A stretch of DNA of 22,959 nucleotides, from assembly GCA_044371545.1 (NCBI GenBank), contig JBILTM010000064.1, positions 1-22,959 on the forward strand, in the 5' to 3' direction. Source of the stretch: UBA4615 sp044371545. GTDB lineage: Bacteria > Pseudomonadota > Gammaproteobacteria > Burkholderiales > Burkholderiaceae_E. Each line of letters begins with the position of its first letter. Position 1 is the stretch's first letter. Under the pieces are notes generated by a model. It did no database searches. It was not told where the DNA came from and was given only the letters and a program-made list of their open reading frames with translations. Positions 8,223-16,194 of the stretch are shown here, piece after piece. Position numbers and translations under genes: made by a program.

Positions 8223-8543
8223 TCAGCCCGACTTGTGCACGAACGACGCGCGGACCACGTCGCTGATCCACACCATGCTGTCGCCCGGCGCGCCGGAGGA
8301 CAGGCAGGCGACGACCGCGTCGTAGAGCGGCCCGGCCGCCTCGTCCGGCACCACCATCTCGATGCGCCAGCGTGCGACGTGGTCCGTCAGCTCCTGGCGG
8401 ATCGACGCGCGCGCGCGCAGCGACGGGGCCGGGTAGCTCTCGGCCTTCGACACCGTCATGCCGGGAAAGCCCGGCACCGCGCGCAGCGCCGTGTGCAGCG
8501 CCGCGAGCTTCTGCGGACCGAGCACCGCCTTGATCTCCTTCAT
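8223..8543 (-). CDS. PII-like protein (GlnB superfamily, metal-efflux-associated group)
   Basis: 106-residue protein colinear with GlnB: MKEIKAVLGPQKL matches the first strand and helix, GFPGMTVSKAES matches GITGMTVTEVKG, RWRIEMVVPDEAA matches the third strand, and GDSMVWISDVV the C-terminal signature. The T-loop region (about 37-56) lacks the uridylylated Tyr51. Positions that hold the ATP-contacting Lys90, Arg101 and Arg103 in GlnB read as Met, Phe and His in my alignment. It therefore belongs to a divergent group; a PII 'new group' linked to heavy-metal RND pumps has been described. It is the last gene of the czcCBA operon, starting 40 bp after czcA. GGAAGG and GGAAG upstream may serve as ribosome site. 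A regulatory or metal-sensing role is inferred only. Confidence 0.8.
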   Translation of the reverse strand: MKEIKAVLGPQKLAALHTALRAVPGFPGMTVSKAESYPAPSLRARASIRQELTDHVARWRIEMVVPDEAAGPLYDAVVACLSSGAPGDSMVWISDVVRASFVHKSG

Positions 8544-8583
8544 CGCTTCCGATCCTTCCGGGCGTCGGGCCCGACCCGGGGGG

Positions 8584-11500
8584 TCAGGCCTCCTCCGCGC
8601 GCACGTCGTCGAACCACTTGTAGATCGCGGGCAGCACCACCAGCGTGAGCAGCGTGCAGCTGATCAGGCCGCCGATCACCACCACCGCGAGCGGGCGCTG
8701 CACCTCCGAACCCGGCCCGGTCGCGAACAGGAACGGGATCAGCGCGAGCCCGGCCACGGTCGCCGTCATCATGACAGGCCGGAAGCGCATTGCGGCGCCC
8801 ACGATCACCGCCTCGGCCACCGCCATGCCCCGGGCGCGCAGGTCGCGGATGTAGCTGACCAGCACCACGCCGTTCAGCACCGCGATGCCCCACAGCGCGA
8901 TGAACCCGACCGACGCCGGCACCGACAGGTACTCCCCGCTGAAGAACATCGCGACGATACCGCCGAGCGAGGCGAACGGCAGCACCAGGATGATCAGCGA
9001 CGCGGTCTTCACCGAGCGGAACAGCAGGAACAGCAGGAAGAAGATCGCCGCCACCGTGATCGGGACGATGATCGACAGGTGGCCGAGCGCGCGCTCCATG
9101 TTCTGGAACTGCCCGCCCCACTCGAGCCGGTAGCCCGGCGGCAGCTTCACCTCGGCGGCGACCTTCTGCTGCAGCTCGGCAACGTAGCCGCCCAGGTCGC
9201 GCCCGCCCACGTTGATGCCGACCACGACCCGCCGCTTGCCGAGCTCGCGGCTGATCTGGGCCGGCCCCTCGGCGACCTCGATCTTCGCCAGCCGCGCGAG
9301 CGGCACCTGCGCGCCGTTGCGTGCGGTGATCACCAGGTTGCGGATCGACTCGACGTCGTCGCGGAACTGCTCCGGCAGCCGGACCACCGCGTTGAAGCGG
9401 CGCTCGCCCTCGTAGATCTCGGTCGCGACCTTGCCGCCCACCGCCATCTCGATCTTCTCGTGGATGTCGCTGACGTTCAGGCCCACCCGCGCGATCGCCT
9501 GCCGGTCGATCGCGATCTGCAGGTACTGCTGGCCGGTGATCTTCTCGACCCGCAGGTCGCGCGAGCCCTGGATGCCGGCGGCGACCCGCGCGATCGCGTC
9601 GGCGGTCTCCTTCAGCGTGTTCAGATCGTCGCCGAAGATCTTGACCGCGATGTCGGCGCGCACGCCGGTCACCATCTCGTTGACGCGCTGCGCGATCGGC
9701 TGGGTCAGCGCGATCGTGACGCCCGGCAGGACCTTGAGCTTCTCGCGGATCGCATCGGCGATGTCCTCCTGCGTCCAGCCCTCGGGCCACTCGTCGCGGG
9801 GCTTGAGCGAGACGATCGGGTTGGACTCGTTCTGCGCCTGCGGGTCGGCCGGCGACTCGCCGCGGCCGATGCCGGCCACCGCCATCTTGACGCCGGGCAC
9901 CTGCATGACGAGCTTCATCGCCTCCATCTCCCTGCGGATCGACTCCTCCATCGAGATGTTCGGCGCGCGGGTGATCGACGGCGTGATCGAGCCTTCCTGC
10001 ATCTCCGGGATGAACGAGGTGCCGAGGAACGGCAGCAGCGAGATCGAGCCGGCGAGCAGCGCCACCGCGGCGATGCTCGTCGACTTCGCATTGCCCACGG
10101 CCGCGCGCAGCATCGCCATGTACGGCTTCTTCATCTGGCGGACCATCCAGGTGTCGTGCTCGTCGTCACCGTGGTGCGCGCCGTGTCCGTGATCGGGACC
10201 GGCCTCGACGACCTCGACGCCGTCCCCCGACCGGGCCCCGTCGTCGCCGTCGAACCGGGCGCCCGCGGCGGCGAGCACCGGCGTCGCGCCCTTCGCGCCC
10301 TTCGCGGGCTTCGGCGGCTTGACCTTCAGCAGGTAGGTGCACAGCACCGGCGTCAGCGTCAGCGACAGCACCAGCGAGATGGCCAGCGCGATCGCGATGG
10401 TGAACGCGAGCGGCGAGAACATCTTGCCTTCCATGCCGGTCAGCGTCATCAGCGGCAGGAACACCAGGATGATCACGCCCACGCCGAAGATCACCGGCGT
10501 GGCCACCTCGGTCACCGCCTCGAAGATGATCCGGATCCGCGATTCACCGGAGTTGGCCTTGCGTGCGAGGTAGGCGAACGCGTTCTCCACCACCACGACC
10601 GAGCCGTCGACCATCAGGCCGATCGCGATCGCCAGACCGCCGAGCGACATCAGGTTCGCCGACAGCCCGATCTGGTTCATCGCCATGAAGGTGAGCAGCG
10701 GCGTGAGCACCAGGGTGGCCACCACCACCAGCGACGAGCGGATGTCGCCGAGGAAGAGGAGCAGCACGACGACGACCAGGACGATGCCCTCGATCAGCAC
10801 CTTGCCGACCGTCCACAGCGCCGAGTCCACCAGCTCCGAGCGGTCGTAGAACGGCACGATCTTCAGCCCGTCGGGCAGCTGGCCCCGGGCGTTGATCTCC
10901 TCCACGCGCTCCTTGATGCGCCCGACGATCTCCTTCGCGTTGCCCGCCCGCAGCATCATCACGATGCCGCCGACCGACTCGGTGACGCCGTCCTTGACGA
11001 TCGCGCCGACCCGCACCGCGGTGCCGATCTGCACGGTCGCGACGTCGCGGATGTACACCGGCGTGCCGCCCGACTCCTTCAGCACGATGTTGCCGATGTC
11101 GTCGACCGTCTGCACCAGGCCGATGCCGCGGATCAGGTACTGCTCGGCGTACTGCGGCAGGATGCCGCCCCCGGAGTTCGCGTTGTTCGACGCGAGCGCA
11201 CGCCAGACCTGGTCGATCGTGATGCCGTGGTAGCGCAGCTTGTCGGGCGCGACCAGCACCTGGTACTGCTTCTCGTAGCCGCCGAGCGAGTTGATCTCGG
11301 CGATGCCCGGGATCGAGCGCAGCATCGGGCGCACCACCCAGTCCTGCACGGTGCGCCGCTCGGTCAGTTCCTCGACGCTCAGCGCACGCTGGCCGTCGTC
11401 CGGGCGCTCGAGCGTGTACTGGTAGATCTCGCCGAGCGCGGTCGACACCGGACCGAGCACCGGCACGATGCCCTGCGGCAACCTCGGCGTGATCTCGAGC

Positions 11501-11841
11501 AGCCGCTCCATGACGAGCTGGCGCGCGAAGAACACGTCGGTCTTCTCGGTGAAGACCAGCGTGATCAGCGACAGGCCCGGCCGGTTGAGCGAGCGCAACT
11601 CGACCAGGCCCGGCAGGCCGGTCATCCCGATCTCCAGCGGCACGGTCGCGAAGCGCTCGACCTCTTCGGGCGAGCGGCCCGGCGCTTCGGTCGCGATCTG
11701 GACCTGGACGTTGGTGACGTCCGGGAACGCGTCCAGCGAGAGCTTCCTCGCGGCGTCGAGCCCGAACGCGAACAGGACGGCCGCGATGACCGCGACGATC
11801 AGGCGCTGCGCGAGCGCCCCCCTGACGAGCGACTCGATCAA
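8584..11841 (-). CDS. czcA: CzcA-type heavy-metal efflux RND permease
   Basis: 1085-residue inner-membrane proton/metal antiporter of the HME-RND family, the pump of a tripartite exporter. It shows the duplicated RND layout: TM1 at ~12-30, a large periplasmic loop, TM2-6, a cytoplasmic linker (~505-573), then TM7, a second loop and TM8-12. The TM4 proton-relay region reads AIGLMVDGSVVVVEN (406-420): Asp412 and Glu419 match CzcA Asp408 and Glu415, but the CzcA Asp402 position is Ala406. The linker carries a His/Asp cluster (~549-563). I see no CusA-like methionine ligands, so a divalent metal is more likely than Cu/Ag. The start is TTG 11841, sharing TTGA with the czcB stop, with GGAGG five bases upstream. 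The frame stays open far upstream, but only the TTG fits. Confidence 0.9.
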   Translation of the reverse strand: MIESLVRGALAQRLIVAVIAAVLFAFGLDAARKLSLDAFPDVTNVQVQIATEAPGRSPEEVERFATVPLEIGMTGLPGLVELRSLNRPGLSLITLVFTEKTDVFFARQLVMERLLEITPRLPQGIVPVLGPVSTALGEIYQYTLERPDDGQRALSVEELTERRTVQDWVVRPMLRSIPGIAEINSLGGYEKQYQVLVAPDKLRYHGITIDQVWRALASNNANSGGGILPQYAEQYLIRGIGLVQTVDDIGNIVLKESGGTPVYIRDVATVQIGTAVRVGAIVKDGVTESVGGIVMMLRAGNAKEIVGRIKERVEEINARGQLPDGLKIVPFYDRSELVDSALWTVGKVLIEGIVLVVVVLLLFLGDIRSSLVVVATLVLTPLLTFMAMNQIGLSANLMSLGGLAIAIGLMVDGSVVVVENAFAYLARKANSGESRIRIIFEAVTEVATPVIFGVGVIILVFLPLMTLTGMEGKMFSPLAFTIAIALAISLVLSLTLTPVLCTYLLKVKPPKPAKGAKGATPVLAAAGARFDGDDGARSGDGVEVVEAGPDHGHGAHHGDDEHDTWMVRQMKKPYMAMLRAAVGNAKSTSIAAVALLAGSISLLPFLGTSFIPEMQEGSITPSITRAPNISMEESIRREMEAMKLVMQVPGVKMAVAGIGRGESPADPQAQNESNPIVSLKPRDEWPEGWTQEDIADAIREKLKVLPGVTIALTQPIAQRVNEMVTGVRADIAVKIFGDDLNTLKETADAIARVAAGIQGSRDLRVEKITGQQYLQIAIDRQAIARVGLNVSDIHEKIEMAVGGKVATEIYEGERRFNAVVRLPEQFRDDVESIRNLVITARNGAQVPLARLAKIEVAEGPAQISRELGKRRVVVGINVGGRDLGGYVAELQQKVAAEVKLPPGYRLEWGGQFQNMERALGHLSIIVPITVAAIFFLLFLLFRSVKTASLIILVLPFASLGGIVAMFFSGEYLSVPASVGFIALWGIAVLNGVVLVSYIRDLRARGMAVAEAVIVGAAMRFRPVMMTATVAGLALIPFLFATGPGSEVQRPLAVVVIGGLISCTLLTLVVLPAIYKWFDDVRAEEA

Positions 11842-13046
11842 GAGCCCTCCGTCTGCGCTCGCAGGCGCTCGCTGTTCAGGTGAAACGCGCCGTCGACGAC
11901 GATCTGCTCGCCGCCCTTGAGCCCGGACTGCACGATGCGCAGGCCGTCGGTCTCGTCGGCGAGCGACACGCGGGTCAGCCGGAAGCGGCCGTCGCCAGCG
12001 CGCACGAACACGTGCTCCTGGTCGTTCTCGCGGACCACGGCCGACGACGGCACGACCAGGCGCTCGACCGGCTCGGGCGAGATCGACACGTTCGCGAGCA
12101 TCTCGGGACGCAGCTGGCGCTTCGGGTTGGGCACCTCGGTGCGCACCGTCACCGTCCGGGTCTCGGGGTTCACCGTGTCGGCGACCCACGCGACGCGGCC
12201 GGTGACCGGATCGGGCACGCTGGTGACCTCGACGGTGACCGCCTGGCCCGGCTGCACGCGGCCGATCTGCGACTCCGGCACCTGCGCGATCACCCAGACC
12301 CGCGCGAGGTCGGCGACGATGAAGATCACGTCGGCAGGCTGCACGACCTGGCCCTTGTTGACCTTGCGCTCGACGATCACGCCGCCGACGGTCGCGACCA
12401 CCGACGAGGTCGACGTGATCGCGCCGGTCTCGATCGTGCGCTCGATCTCGCGCGGCGACATGCCCATCACGCGCAGCTGGTCGGCGGCTGCGCGCTTCTC
12501 GACCTGTGCGACCTGCAGCTCGTTCTCGCGGCGCTGCAGCTCGGCCGAGCCGATCACGTCGGCGGCGAGCAGCAGCTTCGCGCGCTCGACCGCCTTGGAG
12601 GCGAGGTCGCGCTGCGCGTTGGCCTTCAGGTAGCCGAGCTGCGCCTGGCCGAGCTCGGTGCTGTGCAGCTGCGCGAGCACCTGGCCGGGCCGAACGCTCT
12701 GGCCGACGGCGCCCTGGAGCTCGGTCACGCGACCGGTCACGCTCGCGCCGATCCGCGCGATCGACTGCTCGTCGAAGTCGATCCGGCCGACGACCGACAG
12801 CGGCTCGCTGACCGGCCTGCGCTCGACGGCCGCGACCTTGACCCGCTCTAGGAGCGAGGGCGGCGCGACGACGAGATTCGGGTCCGACGCCGGCTTCGCG
12901 GCCGCCTTGGCGGCGTCGGCGGTCGCGCCGGCCTGGGGCGCTGCGGGCTTGTCGCCGCACGCGGCGAGCGCGGCGGCGAGCGCCGCGGCGAGCGCGGCAC
13001 GCCGCAGGACGGAAAGGCTGGGGAGACGGGCGATCATGGCGTTCAC
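11838..13046 (-). CDS. czcB: CzcB-type periplasmic adaptor (membrane fusion) lipoprotein
   Basis: 402-residue adaptor that links the pump to the outer-membrane channel. The N-terminus has a lipoprotein signal ending in L-A-A-C at Cys30, then an Ala/Lys-rich linker. The biotinyl-lipoyl half-motifs (GRIDFDEQSIARIGASVTGRV and GGVIVERKVNKGQVVQPAD) flank an alpha-hairpin (~115-195), followed by the beta-barrel domain and a C-terminal membrane-proximal domain ending near GLKGGEQIVVDGAFHL. The His-rich N-terminal metal-binding region of some CzcB proteins is absent. GTG 13046 shares GTGA with the czcC stop and implies translational coupling; ATG 13037 is an equally possible start three codons in. 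The stop overlaps the czcA TTG start. Confidence 0.9.
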   Translation of the reverse strand: MNAMIARLPSLSVLRRAALAAALAAALAACGDKPAAPQAGATADAAKAAAKPASDPNLVVAPPSLLERVKVAAVERRPVSEPLSVVGRIDFDEQSIARIGASVTGRVTELQGAVGQSVRPGQVLAQLHSTELGQAQLGYLKANAQRDLASKAVERAKLLLAADVIGSAELQRRENELQVAQVEKRAAADQLRVMGMSPREIERTIETGAITSTSSVVATVGGVIVERKVNKGQVVQPADVIFIVADLARVWVIAQVPESQIGRVQPGQAVTVEVTSVPDPVTGRVAWVADTVNPETRTVTVRTEVPNPKRQLRPEMLANVSISPEPVERLVVPSSAVVRENDQEHVFVRAGDGRFRLTRVSLADETDGLRIVQSGLKGGEQIVVDGAFHLNSERLRAQTEGS

Positions 13047-14500
13047 TCGCTTTCGGCGCGCAGGCGCTCGAGCTCGACCAGCGCGGCGCGCAGGTCGTAC
13101 CGGGTGGTGTTCAGTTCGCTGCGCAGCATGCGGAACGTGCGCTGCGCATCGAGGAAGTCGAGGATGCCGCGCTCGCCGAAACGGTAGGCGGCCTCGGCGA
13201 CCCGAAGCGCCGCCTCGGCCTCGCGCAGGAGGCCGGACTCGTAGGCGGCGACCTGCCCGAGGGCGATCCGGTAGCGCTGCCAGGCCGACTCGAGCGACTG
13301 GTTCAGGAGCAGCTCGCGGTCGGCGAGCAGCAGGCGGGCGCGCTCGGCCTCGGCGGTCGCCTCGGCGATCGGGCCTTCCCGGCGGTCGAACACCGGGATC
13401 TGCATGACCAGGCCCAGCCGCGCGTCGTTGGCCTCGGGCAGACGCTCCATCGTCGCGCGCACGCCGAACGAGGGCTTGCGCCGCTCCTGCTCGAGCGCGA
13501 TGCGCGACTCGGCGGTGCGGACCGCGGCCCGCGCGGCGATGATCTCCGGATGGCGATCGAGCATCGCCGTGCGGATCGCCTCGAGGCTGAGCGGCGTCAC
13601 CGGCGCGTCGGCGATGTTGCCGTCGACGGTGAAGTCCGGCGGCAGCTGGGGCCCGACCACTCGGCGCAGGTCGGCGCGCGCCAGGTCGATGCGGGCGGCC
13701 GCGGCCTGCACCGCACGCAGGGCGTTCAGGCGCTCGGTGTCGGCGCGGATCAGCTCGAAGCGCGGGGCCTCGCCGGTCCCCACGCGGACCTGCACCCGCG
13801 TTCGGATCTGCTCGGCGATCGACAGGTCCTCCTCGGCGAGCCGCGCGGCCGCCTGCAGCCGCAGGATGTCGAAGTAGCGCAGCTTGAGATCGGCGAGCAG
13901 GTCGCGCTCCGCGACGTTCGCCTCGGCGCTCGCCGCGTCGACGCCGGTCACGGCGACCTCGCGGCGCGCGGCGCGCAGCCCCGGGCGCTCGATCGGCTGC
14001 AGCACGCCGATCTGGCCGCTCGCACCCGAGGGCGTGCCGTCGGCGCGCGAATCCTGGCGGCCGCCCTGCACCTCGATCTCGGGGTTCGGGATCGCGCGGG
14101 CGGTGATCAGGCCGCCCCGGGCGACGTCGATCCGGGCGCGCGTCGCGGCCAGCCCCGGGTTGTTGCGCTTGGCCAGCTCGATCAGCCCGTCGAGCGTGAT
14201 CGTGGGAGGCACCACCGAGGCGGCCGACGGATTCGCAGAAAGGCGGAAGGTCGACAGCGGCAGCGTCGAGGGCTCGGCGGCCGGTGCCGGCGCGGCGCCG
14301 CGGGCGGGCGCCCCCCCCGGCGCAGGCGTGCGGCCCGGCGACGGCGTGGTGGCCGCCGGTGGCTTGGCCGGCGTGGTCACGGCCGGCCGCGGCGGCGTCG
14401 CGGTCTGCGCGGCGGCCGGCTGGAGCACGGCCGGCATCGCGACGATCGCGAAGGCCAGCGCAGCGGCGAGGGGCACCGTGCGGAGATGCGTCGAGGTCAT
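13043..14500 (-). CDS. czcC: CzcC-type outer-membrane efflux channel (TolC family)
   Basis: 485-residue outer-membrane factor. A signal peptide spans ~1-31 (ending QPAAAQTA). A Pro/Ala/Thr-rich linker at ~32-75 follows and includes a run of eight G (coding strand). Two TolC-type repeats then run from the TLDGLIELAKRNNPGLAATRARIDVARGG-type motif (first ~20 residues given in fragments: LDGLIELAKRNNPG) to RYGFERG-like YRFGERGILDFLDAQRTF near the C-terminus, which is diagnostic for CzcC/CusC-type channels. It would form the trimeric exit duct for metals pumped by CzcA. ATG 14500 is chosen because it gives a normal signal peptide; no good ribosome site is visible, and GTG 14509 is an alternative. 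The stop overlaps the czcB start. Confidence 0.9.
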   Translation of the reverse strand: MTSTHLRTVPLAAALAFAIVAMPAVLQPAAAQTATPPRPAVTTPAKPPAATTPSPGRTPAPGGAPARGAAPAPAAEPSTLPLSTFRLSANPSAASVVPPTITLDGLIELAKRNNPGLAATRARIDVARGGLITARAIPNPEIEVQGGRQDSRADGTPSGASGQIGVLQPIERPGLRAARREVAVTGVDAASAEANVAERDLLADLKLRYFDILRLQAAARLAEEDLSIAEQIRTRVQVRVGTGEAPRFELIRADTERLNALRAVQAAAARIDLARADLRRVVGPQLPPDFTVDGNIADAPVTPLSLEAIRTAMLDRHPEIIAARAAVRTAESRIALEQERRKPSFGVRATMERLPEANDARLGLVMQIPVFDRREGPIAEATAEAERARLLLADRELLLNQSLESAWQRYRIALGQVAAYESGLLREAEAALRVAEAAYRFGERGILDFLDAQRTFRMLRSELNTTRYDLRAALVELERLRAESE

Positions 14501-14605
14501 GAGGAGCACGTGGGTGATGGATCGGAGCGGTCGGCGCGGCGAGGCATTCCGGCCCGGCCGGGATTGCGACGTCGCGGTTCCACGCGAGCGGCGGGCTCGC
14601 GGCAT

Positions 14606-14625
14606 GCGCGCCAGGATCGGCGCGC
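14606..14625. repeat. short perfect inverted repeat between the unknown ORF and czcC
   Basis: GCGCGCC (14606-14612) and GGCGCGC (14619-14625) form a perfect 7-bp stem with a 6-base loop in the 133-bp gap ahead of czcC. No T-run follows on either strand, so it is not a standard terminator. It could be an RNA hairpin in the czcC leader or a chance feature of GC-rich DNA. Confidence 0.3.
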
Positions 14626-14633
14626 GGGAGCGC

Positions 14634-15131
14634 TCAAGCGCTCGGCGGACGCAGCGGCCGTTGCAGCGGCGCCTGTCGCGGGCTGGGGTCGGAAGCGACC
14701 ACGATCGTATCGCGCTTCGGCACCGGCACGGAGCTGGCGACGACCCGCGGCGGCTCCACCTCCGTCGGATCGCCCGCGCCCCTCGACAGCTCGCAGCCGA
14801 AGGAGTCGGCGGCGGGCAGCCCGGACAGCAGAAGCGCCCGGCAGGTGCCCGTCGCCGCGAGCGGAGGCGATACGTCGGACAGGCCCGTCTGCGCTCCGAC
14901 GAACGCCGCAGCCGATGCGTCCGCGGCCGACGCGTCGAAGGCGTCGTGGGACTCGACCCACGCGAGCAACTCGCCGTCGGTCGCGTGCGAGGCCTGCGGC
15001 GCCGGCGGCTGCGCGACGAGCGCCACGAGGCTCGCGACCGTCGCCAGCAGCGCGAGCACGACGCGCGACGTCCACGACGCGGTTCGCGTCGGGGGCGTGC
15101 GGTCGGCGGTGCGGCGGCGGGAGGCGGTCAT
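14634..15131 (-). CDS. hypothetical membrane-anchored protein upstream of czcCBA
   Basis: 165-residue ORF that I do not recognise. It has the strong GC third-position bias of real genes here, and other frames across it are poorer. A basic N-terminus (MTASRRRTADR...) is followed by one hydrophobic helix at ~24-41 (VVLALLATVASLVALVA), then a Pro/Ala/Ser-rich, probably periplasmic tail with LLAWVESHDAFDASAADAS and two cysteines (GTCRALL and SFGCELS). It lies in the same orientation 133 bp before czcC, so it may be the first gene of the metal-efflux transcript. No His-rich metal motif like that of CzcI/CzcE is present. No clear ribosome site precedes ATG 15131. The upstream gap 15132-15282 shows no convincing promoter. 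Confidence 0.65.
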   Translation of the reverse strand: MTASRRRTADRTPPTRTASWTSRVVLALLATVASLVALVAQPPAPQASHATDGELLAWVESHDAFDASAADASAAAFVGAQTGLSDVSPPLAATGTCRALLLSGLPAADSFGCELSRGAGDPTEVEPPRVVASSVPVPKRDTIVVASDPSPRQAPLQRPLRPPSA

Positions 15132-15282
15132 TCGGGTCGGAGGACGGAGCAGGCGCGATTGCCGACCGGAAGTGGTCGCTGCAGTGCACTAGACCTTACG
15201 AAACAACGGCTTCCGATGCGCCGTCGGGACGTTTCGCAGCGTCCGTCCGGCGGCCGGGACCGCCGATGCGCCGTCCGTCGCC

Positions 15283-15528
15283 TCAGATCGACCGCCGCCG
15301 CGGGGGCGGCCGGCGCTTGACCCACTCGTAGTCGGACGCCGGGTCGGCGACACCGCCCTGCCCCACGTGCCCCGGATCCTCGGTCGCGATCGTCACGAAC
15401 GAGACCGCCTCGCCGTCGCGCCGGCGTCGGCGCAGCGCCTCCGCGAAGGCGAGCGCCTCGGACAGCTCGGCCGTCGCGAACGCCCTCGTGCGGGGCGCCG
15501 TGTCGTCCATCCAGTACACACGGTGCAT
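15283..15528 (-). CDS. conserved small protein of unknown function
   Basis: 81-residue protein beginning MHRVYWMDDTAPRTRAF, with a central helix rich in Ala, Leu and Arg (ELSEALAFAEALRRRRR), a strand FVTIATEDPGHVGQ, and a basic tail ending Y-E-W-V-K-R-R-P-P. Short proteins with this pattern (R-V-Y-W near the start, EALAF.EALR, FVT..SE.P..VG, ADP..Y.W.KRR) are, from memory, common in Burkholderiales and have no known function. ATG 15528 fits the conserved start; the frame is open upstream to 15615 but that part looks non-coding. It is soluble and probably cytoplasmic. Neighbouring genes give no functional clue. Confidence 0.72.
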   Translation of the reverse strand: MHRVYWMDDTAPRTRAFATAELSEALAFAEALRRRRRDGEAVSFVTIATEDPGHVGQGGVADPASDYEWVKRRPPPRRRSI

Positions 15529-15537
15529 CGTGCCGCG

Positions 15538-15543
15538 ACTGTA
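15538..15543 (-). promoter_or_regulatory. possible -10 element of the 81-residue protein gene
   Basis: TACAGT (minus strand) lies 9 bases before ATG 15528. If it is used, transcription would begin almost at the start codon, giving a near-leaderless mRNA. This would explain why no ribosome binding site is visible. No -35 is recognisable at the usual distance. Confidence 0.25.
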
Positions 15544-15627
15544 GCGCAGGGAGCGCCCGCGTGCCCGAAGCGCCCGGCGTCGGTGCGCGCCCTGCCGCGC
15601 AGGCAGGACGCGCACATGGACAGTCGA

Positions 15628-16134
15628 TCAGATCGGGCGGATCCGCACCGAGCGGAACTTCACCGTCCCGCGGCCCCACTGCAACGCGAACGGGCCGCTC
15701 GCGAGCTTCGAGTCGGTCACTTCGACCATCGTCTGGCCGTTGAGCACCACCACCAGCCGCGAGCCACGGACGATCAGGTCGAAGGGGTTCCACTTGCCGC
15801 CCGCACGCGGCGCCGGCTGCGCGACCGGCGCGACCTTCACGATCGCCCCGGTGGCGAAGGTCTGGTCCGGGCGCTGGTCGAAGAAGTTCGCCTCGGAGCA
15901 GTTCTCGTCGGTGATCTGCGCGCGGTTCCGGCAGCGCATGAAGATCGCGCTGTTCGCGTCGTCGCTCGCCCAGAACTCCACGCGCATCTCGAAGGCGCGA
16001 TAGCTCTGCTTCGAGACGAGGTACGCCGGATCCTTGCCGCCCTTGGTCGCCCGGATCGCCCCGTCGACCCCGGCCGCGGTCCGCTGCGCGGATCGGAGGA
16101 CGCCGACTTGGCGCGGCCGCACGGCGCCTGTCAT
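15628..16134 (-). CDS. DUF1080 (3-keto-disaccharide hydrolase-like) protein, apparently missing its N-terminus
   Basis: About 169 residues. From GAIRATKGGKDPAYLVSK onward it matches the DUF1080 concanavalin-like beta-sandwich: YRAFEMRVEFWASDDANSAIF, NFFDQRPDQTFATGAIV, GKWNPFDLIVRGSRLVV, VLNGQTMVEV, and a final FALQWGRGTVKFRSVRIRPI. Family members are normally exported and begin with a signal peptide and a strand block ending in W..(E)DGAI. Here the sequence before VDGAIRAT is Arg/Ala-rich without signal peptide, and neither of the other two minus frames supplies the missing part. Start at ATG 16134 is nominal; GTG 16122 is possible. The DUF1488-like gene diverges immediately upstream. This is probably a 5'-truncated remnant; alternatively a short cytoplasmic variant. 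Confidence 0.65.
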   Translation of the reverse strand: MTGAVRPRQVGVLRSAQRTAAGVDGAIRATKGGKDPAYLVSKQSYRAFEMRVEFWASDDANSAIFMRCRNRAQITDENCSEANFFDQRPDQTFATGAIVKVAPVAQPAPRAGGKWNPFDLIVRGSRLVVVLNGQTMVEVTDSKLASGPFALQWGRGTVKFRSVRIRPI

Positions 16135-16194
16135 CCTCGTCGGTCGCACTGAGGCGACGGCTGCGACGGATCGGACGCCGACCCGCGAAGCGCG

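Noticed and set aside
8458..11883. 1141-codon open frame on the plus strand across czcA
   Set aside because: It is antisense to a fully recognisable RND permease and has a His/Asp/Arg-rich composition expected from reading GC-rich codons backwards.
11842..12960. N-terminal extension of the czcA frame, up to 1458 codons
   Set aside because: The extension lies over czcB in another frame and has no RND or other domain; TTG 11841 with GGAGG upstream gives a normal CzcA.
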